This document shows, piece by piece, positions 1 to 6,105 of a DNA stretch of 6,105 nucleotides. Each line of letters starts with the position of its first letter. Position 1 is the first letter of the stretch. Both the position numbers and the translations under genes were made by a program. The notes under the pieces were generated by a model, which worked only from the letters and a program-made list of their open reading frames with translations, did not search any database and was not told where the DNA came from. Source of the DNA: an uncultured Lachnospiraceae bacterium (lineage in GTDB: Bacteria; Bacillota; Clostridia; Lachnospirales; Lachnospiraceae); NCBI GenBank assembly GCA_947653315.1, contig CANTGP010000198.1, forward strand, positions 1-6,105. Reading direction: 5' to 3'.

Positions 1-244
1 ATCCATATTTTTCATACAATGGTCGCCCCATATCTGTTGCCTCTAAGGTGATCTGTGACACGCCTGGTTCTCTCGTAGCCCCAAGGTCTGAATCACCTAT
101 ATCTGCTTACTCACTCTGCACAACAAACACATATCTTCCATTAACATCTCCCAAATAGACTCTAACTCTTTCAGGATACCACAACATACGTTCCTTTTCA
201 ATGAACTTTCGCAATTTCTTGCGATTGTTTCTCAAAAAACAACG
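1..244 (-). pseudogene. GNAT acetyltransferase remnant, broken and cut by the window edge
   Basis: Read leftward from about base 76 to base 2, the minus strand encodes a run ending ITLEATDMGRPLYEKYG. This matches the C-terminal acetyl-CoA-binding end of GNAT N-acetyltransferases, where an xATxxGRPLYEKxGF run is typical. The same frame is interrupted by a TAA stop at 107-109. Beyond that stop it reads open again back to a TGA at 245-247 and includes RVRVYLGDVNGRYVFVVQSE, which loosely resembles the central 'YLAEVDGRIV' strand of such enzymes. The segment between these two blocks, including the usual RGxGIA acetyl-CoA loop, is missing, and so is the N-terminus. I infer a gene that lost an internal part and decayed. 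The C-terminal piece is fairly secure; the link to the second block is tentative. The gene end lies outside the window. Confidence 0.55.
204..229. promoter_or_regulatory. Candidate operator: interrupted palindrome upstream of the beta-glucosidase promoter
   Basis: A perfect 6-bp inverted repeat with a 4-base centre, TCGCAATTTCTTGCGA (209-224), is flanked by two mismatched positions and then three more matching bases on each side (AAC at 204-206 and GTT at 227-229). This gives 9 paired positions of 11. It lies about 50 bases upstream of the predicted -35 box. No T-run follows it, so a terminator is unlikely. A binding site for a sugar-responsive regulator is an inference, and no regulator gene is visible in the window. 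Confidence 0.3.
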
Positions 245-275
245 TCATTTTGCAACCTTTACAATCCTCATCCGC

Positions 276-307
276 TTCCCAGCACCCCGATTCTGTGTTA
301 ATATAAA
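276..307 (+). promoter_or_regulatory. Sigma-A-like promoter for the beta-glucosidase gene
   Basis: TTCCCA at 276-281 (4 of 6 to TTGACA) is followed by a 17-base spacer and TAATAT at 299-304 (4 of 6 to TATAAT). A TG at 296-297 gives an extended -10 (TGTTAATAT). TATAAA at 302-307 is an alternative -10 with a longer spacer. Transcription would start near 311, leaving a leader of roughly 50 bases. I did not find a convincing catabolite-responsive (cre) site in 1-363. Confidence 0.45.
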
Positions 308-345
308 AGCAGTACTTAAAAATTACAAACTGTCCCACAAAAAAG

Positions 346-352
346 AAAGGAG
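346..352 (+). promoter_or_regulatory. Ribosome binding site of the beta-glucosidase gene
   Basis: AAAGGAG lies 11 bases before the ATG at 364. This spacing is slightly long but acceptable for a Firmicute and supports that ATG as the start. No other ATG in frame lies between this site and the conserved N-terminus. Confidence 0.7.
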
Positions 353-363
353 CAGGAAACAAA

Positions 364-2652
364 ATGACATTGGAAAAAATCAGGCAACTGGTGGCGGAAA
401 TGACTTTGGAAGAAAAGGCTTCCATGTGTTCTGGTGCGGATTTCTGGCATACGGAGCCGGTGGAACGTTTGGGGATTCCGGCATCCATGGTATCCGACGG
501 ACCGCACGGGCTGCGCAAACAGGATGACAAGGCGGATCATTTAGGGGTCAACGAAAGTATCAAGGCAGTATGCTTTCCGGCGGGCTGCGGCACGGCGGCA
601 TCTTTTAACCGGGAACTCCTGACGGAAATGGGTGAGGTCTTAGGGAATGAATGCCAGGCGGAAGGTGTCAGCGTCATCCTGGGACCGGCGGTAAACATTA
701 AACGTTCGCCTCTTTGCGGCAGGAACTTTGAATATTATTCCGAAGATCCCGTTTTGGCATCGCAGACGGCAGGAGCTTTGGTAAAGGGTATCCAAAGCAA
801 AAACGTGGGAACGAGTATCAAGCATTTCCTTGGAAACAACCAGGAAACACGCAGGATGTCCGTATCGGCGGAAATGGACGAACGCACGCTGCGGGAAATT
901 TACCTGGCGGCGTTTGAAGGGGCGGTCCGGGAGCAGAAACCTTGGACGGTGATGTGCTCCTATAATAAAATAAACGGTGTGTATGCCGCGGAGAACCGGA
1001 AGTACCTGACGGATGTGCTCAGGGACGAGTGGGGATTTGACGGTTATGTGATGAGCGATTGGGGCGCGGTCAATGACAGGGTTGCCGATTTAAAGGCAGG
1101 GCTGGAACTGGAAATGCCTTCTTCGGGCGGCAGTAATGATCGGTTGATTGTGGAAGCGGTGAAGGAAGGGACGCTTGAGGAAAGCGTTTTGGACCGGGCA
1201 GTGGAGCGGATTTTGAATATTGTATTCCGCTATGCGGAGAACAGGGATACGGAGGCTGTTTTTGACAGGGATAAGGACCATGAGACGGCTAGGAAAGTGG
1301 CGGAGGAAACCATTGTCCTGTTAAAAAACGACGGTATTCTTCCCCTGCAGGAAGGAAAGAAAATCGCCTTTATCGGGAAATATGCCAAAGAACCCCGCTA
1401 TCAGGGCGGCGGCAGCTCCCATATTAACAGCCATAAGGTAACTTCGGCGATGGATGCGGCGGCGGGAAATCCGTCGGTCAGCTATGCGCAGGGTTTCCGC
1501 GACGAGGAAGACCGGATTGACGGCGCGCTGCTGGCAGAAGCCGTGGAGTGTGCCAAACAGGCGGAAGCGGCAGTGATATTTGCGGGTCTGCCCGATGCTT
1601 TTGAGTCGGAAGGGTTTGACCGGAAGCATATGCGTATGCCGGAATGCCAAAATGAATTAATCCGTCAGGTGGCTGCCGTACAGCCCAATGTGGTGGTGGT
1701 GCTCCATAACGGTTCCCCCGTGGAAATGCCGTGGATTGACAGCGTAAAAGGCGTGGTGGAAGCGTATTTGGGCGGACAGGCGGTAGGCGGTGCGGAATAT
1801 GATATCCTGTTCGGGAAAGTAAATCCCAGCGCGAAACTGCCGGAGACATTTCCCGTAAAACTGGAAGACAATCCGTCCTATCTGAATTTCCCCGGCGAGG
1901 GCAATACCGTGGAGTATAAAGAAGGAATTTTCGTGGGATACCGTTATTACGACAAAAAGAGGATGGAGGTATTGTTCCCCTTCGGGCACGGGTTGTCCTA
2001 TACGGAATACACGTATTCCAACCTGAAGCTCAGTACCGGATGCATGAAGGATACGGACAGCCTGACGGTTTCCGTGGACGTGACCAACAGCGGGAAGATG
2101 GCAGGGAAGGAAATCGTCCAGCTTTATGTGGGGGATAAGGAGAGCAGCGTGATCCGTCCGGTGAAAGAACTGAAAGACTTTGCCAAAGTGGAACTGGAAC
2201 CGGGAGAAACGAAAACGGTGACGTTTGTTTTGTCCAAGCGGGCATTCGCTTATTATAATGTGCAGATTAAGGACTGGCATGTGGAAAGCGGTACGTTTGA
2301 AATCATGATCGGAAAGTCTTCCCGCGATATCGTGCTGACACAGACCGTGACGGTGGAGTCCACCGTAAGGCTGCCCATGGTGTATACCACGGACTCCATC
2401 ATGGAAGACATTTTTAAGAACCCGGAAGCCAAAGCAATGGTGATGGAAGCCATGGCAGGCAGCGTGAACTTTGCGCCGGAGGAAGCCGGGGAGGGAAGCG
2501 GGGCGGAAGCCATATCCGTGGAAATGCAGGAAGCCATGATGCGGTACATGCCTTTGCGCGGCGCGGTAGGTTTCGGAAGCGTGGAAACGGGAATTACCAT
2601 GGAGGATGTGAAGGCTTTGGTGGAGAAACTGAATGCATTGGAAGGCGCTTAA
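364..2652 (+). CDS. bglB: Beta-glucosidase, glycoside hydrolase family 3 (BglB type)
   Basis: This enzyme releases beta-D-glucose from the non-reducing end of beta-glucosides and cello-oligosaccharides. There is no signal peptide, so it acts in the cytoplasm on imported sugars. The 762 residues contain the full GH3 layout. The N-terminal TIM barrel (about 1-300) carries substrate-binding motifs SDGPHGLR (44-51), GRNFEYYSEDP (119-129) and KHF (153-155), and the nucleophile Asp232 in the SDW motif. The alpha/beta sandwich domain (about 315-545) carries ESEGFDR (414-420), whose glutamate is expected to be the acid/base. The fibronectin-III-like domain (about 580-655) follows. No PA14 domain is inserted. 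The tail (about 665-762), with MPLRGAVGF and a last helix, resembles the end of Clostridium thermocellum BglB (about 755 residues, from memory). The gene is monocistronic as far as visible and convergent with its right neighbour. The exact preferred glucoside cannot be read from sequence. Confidence 0.95.
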   Translation: MTLEKIRQLVAEMTLEEKASMCSGADFWHTEPVERLGIPASMVSDGPHGLRKQDDKADHLGVNESIKAVCFPAGCGTAASFNRELLTEMGEVLGNECQAEGVSVILGPAVNIKRSPLCGRNFEYYSEDPVLASQTAGALVKGIQSKNVGTSIKHFLGNNQETRRMSVSAEMDERTLREIYLAAFEGAVREQKPWTVMCSYNKINGVYAAENRKYLTDVLRDEWGFDGYVMSDWGAVNDRVADLKAGLELEMPSSGGSNDRLIVEAVKEGTLEESVLDRAVERILNIVFRYAENRDTEAVFDRDKDHETARKVAEETIVLLKNDGILPLQEGKKIAFIGKYAKEPRYQGGGSSHINSHKVTSAMDAAAGNPSVSYAQGFRDEEDRIDGALLAEAVECAKQAEAAVIFAGLPDAFESEGFDRKHMRMPECQNELIRQVAAVQPNVVVVLHNGSPVEMPWIDSVKGVVEAYLGGQAVGGAEYDILFGKVNPSAKLPETFPVKLEDNPSYLNFPGEGNTVEYKEGIFVGYRYYDKKRMEVLFPFGHGLSYTEYTYSNLKLSTGCMKDTDSLTVSVDVTNSGKMAGKEIVQLYVGDKESSVIRPVKELKDFAKVELEPGETKTVTFVLSKRAFAYYNVQIKDWHVESGTFEIMIGKSSRDIVLTQTVTVESTVRLPMVYTTDSIMEDIFKNPEAKAMVMEAMAGSVNFAPEEAGEGSGAEAISVEMQEAMMRYMPLRGAVGFGSVETGITMEDVKALVEKLNALEGA

Positions 2653-2669
2653 AGCACAATCCAATGCAT
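2633..2669. repeat. 10-bp inverted repeat across the beta-glucosidase stop, possible bidirectional terminator
   Basis: ATGCATTGGA (2633-2642) and TCCAATGCAT (2660-2669) are perfect reverse complements around a 17-base loop that contains the TAA stop of the beta-glucosidase gene. The left arm is therefore coding. The structure sits between two convergent genes, where a shared terminator would be expected. However, no clear T-run follows the stem in either direction, so a standard intrinsic terminator is not shown. Confidence 0.5.
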
Positions 2670-2682
2670 GTTTGAAAAAGTA

Positions 2683-4167
2683 TTATCTATGGAATATTTT
2701 ATTCGTTTCATATACCGGCTCACAGGTCAGGTGCATACCCAGCTTACGGAAGGTATTCTCATCCACGGAAGACAGGATGACGGTGGAATGGACTTCACAT
2801 CCCTTCAGTTTCGGAAGTTGGGAAAGCGCCAGCCGTGCATTGGCATCATCGGCGGCGCTGGCGGAAAGGGCAATCAGGATTTCATCCGTATGTAAGCGGG
2901 GATTGCGGCTGCCCAGGTAGTCCGTCTTTAAGGTCTGTATCGGTTCTATGGAAGCCGGGGATACCAAATGCCTGTTATGCTCTATGCCGCCCAGGGTTTT
3001 TAACGCATTGAGCAGCGCAGCGGCGGATGCGCCCAGTAAGTCCGAGGTCTTTCCGGTGAGAATCAGACCGTCCGGAAGTTCGATGGCCACTGCCGGATGG
3101 CCGGTATTTTCCTGGCGCATCATGGCGGCGGGAACGACTTTCCGGTCTTCAATGCGGATGGATGCCTGCTTCATGAGGAGTTCCAGCTTGTATACCGTTT
3201 CCCTGGCGCCCAGGCGGTCTTTTTTTTGGTCGTAAAGTGCCTGGTAATAGCGGCGGATGATTTCCTGCTGGGAGGCTTTCCGGCATACTTCGTCGTCGGT
3301 GATGCAGTTACCCGCCATGTTGACGCCCATGTCCGTAGGCGATTTGTAAGGGCTGTATCCCAAAATCTGTTCAAACATGGCGTTCAGCACGGGAAAAATT
3401 TCGATGTCGCGGTTGTAGTTGACCGTGGTTTCCCCGTAAGCCTCCAAATGGAAGGGGTCTATCATGTTGACGTCGTTTAAATCCGCGGTCGCCGCCTCAT
3501 ATGCCACGTTTACCGGATGGCGCAGGGGCAGATTCCATATGGGGAAGGTTTCAAATTTTGCATAGCCTGCCTTGATTCCCCGCTTATGTTCGTGGTAGAG
3601 CTGGGAAAGGCAGGTGGCCATTTTGCCGCTGCCGGGTCCGGGGGCGGTGACGATGACCAGCGGTTTGGATGTCTCGATATAGTCGTTTTTCCCGTAGCCT
3701 TCCTCACTGACGATATGGTCGATATTGCTTGGATAGCCCTCGATGACGTAATGCAGGTAGGATTGGATTCCAAGGTTGGAAAGGCGTTCACGGAAATGTT
3801 CTGCCGCGGATTGCCCGGCATATTGTGTAATGACCACGCTTCCCACAAACAATCCTATGGATTGGAAAGCGTCAATCAGGCGCAGGACATCCAAATCGTA
3901 AGTGATGCCCAAGTCGCCCCGCAGCTTGTTTTTCTCTATGGCGTCCGCGCTGATGACAATGACGATTTCCGCCTGCTCCTTTAATTGGAGCAGCATGTTC
4001 AGTTTACTGTCCGGTTGGAAACCCGGAAGGACCCTGGAAGCATGGTAGTCGTCAAACAGTTTGCCGCCGAATTCCAAATACAGTTTGTCACCGAACTGGG
4101 CAATCCGTTCTTTAATATGTTCCGACTGCATTTTTAAGTATTTTTGATTGTCAAATCCTATGTTCAT
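2683..4167 (-). CDS. UPF0371 / DUF1846 family protein of unknown function
   Basis: This 494-residue protein matches the UPF0371 (DUF1846) family from end to end. Visible hallmarks are the N-terminal [19 protein letters not shown], then [20 protein letters not shown] (29-48), [20 protein letters not shown] (80-99), and the C-terminal [25 protein letters not shown] (420-444). APGPGSGK (175-182) is glycine-rich and P-loop-like, although Met183 replaces the usual Ser/Thr of Walker A. Nucleotide binding is therefore possible but unproven. There is no signal peptide or membrane segment, so it should be cytoplasmic. Family members have no established function that I know of. The start at 4167 is preferred to the ATG at 4179 because family members begin at M-x-IGFDN and GAGG lies 6 bases upstream. 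The gene follows pyrG after 36 bases with no obvious terminator between, so cotranscription is likely. Confidence 0.93.
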   Translation of the reverse strand: MNIGFDNQKYLKMQSEHIKERIAQFGDKLYLEFGGKLFDDYHASRVLPGFQPDSKLNMLLQLKEQAEIVIVISADAIEKNKLRGDLGITYDLDVLRLIDAFQSIGLFVGSVVITQYAGQSAAEHFRERLSNLGIQSYLHYVIEGYPSNIDHIVSEEGYGKNDYIETSKPLVIVTAPGPGSGKMATCLSQLYHEHKRGIKAGYAKFETFPIWNLPLRHPVNVAYEAATADLNDVNMIDPFHLEAYGETTVNYNRDIEIFPVLNAMFEQILGYSPYKSPTDMGVNMAGNCITDDEVCRKASQQEIIRRYYQALYDQKKDRLGARETVYKLELLMKQASIRIEDRKVVPAAMMRQENTGHPAVAIELPDGLILTGKTSDLLGASAAALLNALKTLGGIEHNRHLVSPASIEPIQTLKTDYLGSRNPRLHTDEILIALSASAADDANARLALSQLPKLKGCEVHSTVILSSVDENTFRKLGMHLTCEPVYETNKIFHR

Positions 4168-4173
4168 GGTTCG

Positions 4174-4177
4174 CCTC
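4174..4177 (-). promoter_or_regulatory. Ribosome binding site deciding the UPF0371 start
   Basis: On the minus strand GAGG lies 6 bases before the ATG at 4165-4167. The upstream in-frame ATG at 4177-4179 overlaps this site and has only a weak CGGA before it. The downstream ATG also fits the family N-terminus. Confidence 0.6.
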
Positions 4178-4203
4178 ATTTCCGTAACGGTTCCGCCGCA
4201 CTG

Positions 4204-5853
4204 TCATGGACGTTTGGTGCCGAAAGCTCCGGCGGTCCGGTCCGCAGTGCTGCCTTTGTATTCCCTGGCAGCGGCAATAAAACCGCAAAACAGGGGATGG
4301 GGCCTGTTGGGTCTTGATTTTAATTCCGGGTGTGCCTGTGTGGCAACGAAAAACGGGTGTTCCGGTATTTCGCACATTTCCACAATGCGTCCGTCCGGGG
4401 ACATCCCGGACAGTTTCATGCCGTGCTCCGTAAGTACCGCCCGGAAATCGTTGTTTACCTCATAGCGGTGTCTGTGCCTTTCGTGGATGGTCTTTTCCCC
4501 GTACAGCGCGTATGCCCTGGAATGATCTTCCAGTACGCAGGGATAGGAGCCGAGCCGCAGCGTGCCGCCGATATCCTCCACGCCGTTTTGGTCCGGCATA
4601 AGCGCGATGACGGGATGGGTGGTGGAAGGGTCAAGCTCCACACTGTGGGCGTCGTGGTATCCGACCACATGGCGGGCATATTCCACGATGGAAAGCTGCA
4701 TACCCAGGCAGAGTCCGAGGAACGGAATCTTTTGGGTTCTGGCATAACGGATTGCGGCAATCATGCCGTCGATGCCGCGGTCGCCGAAACCGCCGGGGAC
4801 GATGATGCCGTCCGCACCGTGCAGGATACCGTCCGCATTTTCATCGGAAACGGTTTCCGAATCCACCCATTGGATATGGACGTTGACGCGGTTGGAAATA
4901 CCGCCGTGTTTTAGCGCTTCCACGACACTGATATAGGCATCATGCAACTGGGTATATTTTCCTACCAGGGCAATGGTGACATCGCCGGAAGGGGTGCGTA
5001 GGGCATCTACCATTGCCGTCCAGTCGGAAAGGTCCGGTTCGGGACAGGGCAGGTGCAGGCATTCGCAGGCAACCTGTGCCAAATGTTCCTTTTCCATGGC
5101 AAGCGGCGCCTCGTATAAATATTCCACGTCAAGGTTTTGCAGGACACGGTCGTTGGATACGTTGCAGAACAGGGCGATTTTGTCCTTGATACCCTGATCC
5201 AAAGGATGTTCGCTCCGGCATACGATAATGTCGGGGCGTATTCCCATTCCCTGCAGTTCCTTTACGCTTGCCTGTGTCGGTTTCGTTTTCATTTCCTGGG
5301 AAGCGCGCAGGTAAGGGATGAGGGTAACATGGATCAGGATGGCGTTTTCCCGTCCTACTTCGTGCTGGAACTGGCGGATGGATTCAAGGAAAGGCTGGCT
5401 TTCGATGTCTCCCACGGTGCCTCCTACTTCAATAATGGCAATCCTTGTTTCCGTATCGGTAAAATTCCGGTAAAACCGGCTTTTAATTTCGTTCGTAATA
5501 TGGGGAATCACCTGAACGGTGCCGCCGCCGTAATCCCCCCGGCGTTCTTTTTGGAGGACGGACCAGTAGATTTTTCCGGTTGTGACGTTGGAATTCCTGT
5601 CCAGATTTTCGTCGATGAACCGTTCGTAATGCCCTAAGTCCAAATCCGTTTCCGTACCGTCGTCGGTGACGAAAACTTCCCCGTGCTGGATGGGATTCAT
5701 GGTACCGGGGTCAATATTGATATATGGGTCGAATTTCTGCATGGTGACTTTGTAACCACGGGCTTTTAACAGCCTGCCAAGGGACGCTGCCGTGATTCCC
5801 TTTCCTAAGCCGGATACCACACCGCCTGTGACGAACACGTATTTTACGGGCAT
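4204..5853 (-). CDS. pyrG: CTP synthase (glutamine-hydrolysing)
   Basis: CTP synthase aminates UTP to CTP using ATP and glutamine, the last step of de novo CTP synthesis; the enzyme is cytoplasmic and works as a tetramer. The 549 residues match the usual length of about 530-550. The synthetase domain (about 1-270) has the P-loop SGLGKG (14-19), [13 protein letters not shown] (40-52), metal-binding Asp72 and Glu142 ([12 protein letters not shown]), and the UTP/CTP region around KTKPTQ (189-194). The class I glutamine amidotransferase domain (about 292-530) has the oxyanion loop GGFGDRG (354-360), catalytic Cys382 in GLCLGMQ, and His508/Glu510 in AHPE. All catalytic residues are present. The ATG at 5853 is chosen over one 36 bases upstream because it has a strong ribosome binding site and matches the family start M-x-KYxFVTGG. 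It is the first gene of a probable operon with the UPF0371 gene. Confidence 0.98.
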   Translation of the reverse strand: MPVKYVFVTGGVVSGLGKGITAASLGRLLKARGYKVTMQKFDPYINIDPGTMNPIQHGEVFVTDDGTETDLDLGHYERFIDENLDRNSNVTTGKIYWSVLQKERRGDYGGGTVQVIPHITNEIKSRFYRNFTDTETRIAIIEVGGTVGDIESQPFLESIRQFQHEVGRENAILIHVTLIPYLRASQEMKTKPTQASVKELQGMGIRPDIIVCRSEHPLDQGIKDKIALFCNVSNDRVLQNLDVEYLYEAPLAMEKEHLAQVACECLHLPCPEPDLSDWTAMVDALRTPSGDVTIALVGKYTQLHDAYISVVEALKHGGISNRVNVHIQWVDSETVSDENADGILHGADGIIVPGGFGDRGIDGMIAAIRYARTQKIPFLGLCLGMQLSIVEYARHVVGYHDAHSVELDPSTTHPVIALMPDQNGVEDIGGTLRLGSYPCVLEDHSRAYALYGEKTIHERHRHRYEVNNDFRAVLTEHGMKLSGMSPDGRIVEMCEIPEHPFFVATQAHPELKSRPNRPHPLFCGFIAAAREYKGSTADRTAGAFGTKRP

Positions 5854-5860
5854 TTGTTTT

Positions 5861-5867
5861 CCTCCTT
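5861..5867 (-). promoter_or_regulatory. Ribosome binding site of pyrG
   Basis: On the minus strand AAGGAGG ends 7 bases before the ATG at 5851-5853. It fixes this start and excludes the in-frame ATG at 5887-5889, which would add 12 residues not found in the family. Confidence 0.9.
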
Positions 5868-5868
5868 C

Positions 5869-5912
5869 TTGTTTTGTGCATGGAAACATGCGCTTGTCAT
5901 CTCATAAAACAA
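5869..5912 (-). repeat. Inverted repeats in the pyrG 5' leader
   Basis: Read on the minus strand, TTGTTTT at the start of the predicted transcript (5912-5906) is complementary to AAAACAA (5875-5869), immediately before the ribosome binding site. Between them GCATG (5891-5887) pairs with CATGC (5882-5878) across a 4-base loop. The outer stem is A/U-rich and weak. It could influence access to the ribosome binding site, but this is an inference from complementarity only. There is no terminator-like stem plus T-run in the leader. Confidence 0.35.
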
Positions 5913-5919
5913 CCTATGT

Positions 5920-5949
5920 ATTATACAATGCTTAAGGACTAAAAATCTA
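5920..5949 (-). promoter_or_regulatory. Promoter for the pyrG-UPF0371 transcription unit
   Basis: On the minus strand a perfect TATAAT (5925-5920) is preceded by an 18-base spacer and a poor -35 match, TAGATT (5949-5944, 3 of 6). Transcription would start near 5915-5913, giving a leader of about 60 bases. A second minus-strand TATAAT at 6008-6003 has no usable -35 and may be chance in AT-rich DNA. Confidence 0.5.
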
Positions 5950-5970
5950 CTGTTTCCAAGAAAAAATTTA

Positions 5971-5999
5971 GAAATCTTTAATAGATGGCAAAAGATTTC
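5971..5999. repeat. 9-bp inverted repeat between the two right-hand promoters (operator or weak terminator)
   Basis: GAAATCTTT (5971-5979) and AAAGATTTC (5991-5999) are perfect reverse complements around an 11-base loop. On the minus strand the stem is followed by TAAATTTTTT, so it could be a weak, A/U-rich terminator for a minus-strand gene entering from the right. It also lies between the pyrG promoter and the rightward promoter, where an operator would sit. The sequence does not decide between these readings. Confidence 0.4.
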
Positions 6000-6011
6000 A
6001 CAATTATATTA

Positions 6012-6040
6012 TTGATTTATCGAAAATTTATCCCTATAAT
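6012..6040 (+). promoter_or_regulatory. Sigma-A-like promoter pointing right, out of the window
   Basis: TTGATT (6012-6017, 4 of 6 to TTGACA) is followed by exactly 17 bases and a perfect TATAAT (6035-6040). Transcription would start near 6047, at a GG. The gene served would lie beyond 6105. The 7-base direct repeat ATTTATC at 6015-6021 and 6026-6032, spaced 11 bases apart, overlaps the -35 and spacer. Confidence 0.55.
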
Positions 6041-6105
6041 AGAAAAGGCAAGAGGCTTACGGCTAGTGATTCTTTTGCTTGGGCGAAAAGTTCAACAACA
6101 GGTGA
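6034..6105 (-). other. Unassigned right edge: possible 3' end of a minus-strand gene or leader of a rightward RNA
   Basis: On the minus strand this stretch reads open as 23 codons, including VVELFAQAKESLAVSLLPFL, before a TAG at 6034-6036. A possible weak terminator lies just beyond it. The opposite strand is equally open, and the last bases read AGGTGA, which could be a ribosome binding site or the beginning of a structured leader. I cannot name a protein or RNA family here. The 72 bases are too short to choose between these readings. Confidence 0.2.

Noticed and set aside
1..363. CRISPR, tRNA, insertion sequence or catabolite-responsive (cre) site in the left gap
   Set aside because: No spaced repeats, no cloverleaf-like arms, no terminal inverted repeats with a transposase frame, and no good match to the cre pattern were found by eye.
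198..530. Overlapping open frames on both strands around the beta-glucosidase start (plus 201-527, minus 198-530)
   Set aside because: Both run into the N-terminal coding region of the beta-glucosidase in wrong frames and show no domain or ribosome binding site. The ATG at 364 has all the support.
665..762. The extra C-terminal tail of the beta-glucosidase (given here in residue numbers, not bases) as a possible new domain
   Set aside because: A tail of similar length with a matching MPLR-x-xVG motif and final helix is recalled from Clostridium thermocellum BglB, so it is a family feature and not a novelty of this protein.
1657..2664. Long minus-strand open frame (335 codons) opposite the beta-glucosidase gene
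   Set aside because: It lies wholly antisense to a well-supported GH3 gene, its translation is His- and Phe-rich with no recognisable domain, and no ribosome binding site stands out. It is a shadow of the codon pattern on the other strand.
4330..4914. Plus-strand open frame of 194 codons opposite pyrG
   Set aside because: It is antisense to the CTP synthase amidotransferase domain, has no recognisable family and no supporting start signals. The same applies to the plus-strand frames at 5137-5637 and 3517-3984.
5854..5919. Bacillus-type pyrG attenuator with reiterative G addition
   Set aside because: The predicted start lacks GGGC and the short leader has no stem followed by a T-run.

Overview
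The window looks like ordinary chromosomal DNA from a Clostridia bacterium, most likely Lachnospiraceae. The reasons are strong AGGAGG-type ribosome binding sites, sigma-A-like promoters in AT-rich gaps between GC-richer genes, a cytoplasmic family 3 beta-glucosidase that closely resembles Clostridium thermocellum BglB as I remember it, and a UPF0371/DUF1846 protein, a family common in Firmicutes. I see no rRNA, tRNA, CRISPR array, insertion sequence or phage gene.

Layout from left to right. (1) Bases 1-363 hold no intact gene. The left edge carries, on the minus strand, a broken C-terminal piece of a GNAT acetyltransferase. It is followed by a candidate operator palindrome, a sigma-A-like promoter and the ribosome binding site of the next gene. 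(2) Bases 364-2652, plus strand: a complete 762-residue GH3 beta-glucosidase. (3) The 30-base gap at 2653-2682 is part of a 10-bp inverted repeat that spans the beta-glucosidase stop codon, between two convergent genes. (4) Bases 2683-4167, minus strand: a complete UPF0371/DUF1846 protein of unknown function with a P-loop-like GPGSGK motif. (5) Bases 4204-5853, minus strand: complete CTP synthase (pyrG), transcribed first and only 36 bases upstream of the UPF0371 gene, so the two probably form an operon. (6) Bases 5854-6105: the pyrG leader and promoter, a 9-bp inverted repeat, and a well-formed promoter pointing right out of the window. The last 65 bases cannot be assigned: they may be the leader of a rightward transcript or the 3' end of a minus-strand gene.

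Functionally, the beta-glucosidase hydrolyses imported beta-glucosides or cello-oligosaccharides in the cytoplasm. PyrG makes CTP from UTP, ATP and glutamine. The UPF0371 protein is the only gene of unknown function and rides with pyrG. The two transcription units converge and have no evident shared pathway. I found nothing that amounts to a new multi-gene system. The items worth a second look are the pyrG-UPF0371 pairing, the pyrG leader structure, the regulatory symmetry at both intergenic ends and the decayed GNAT gene.
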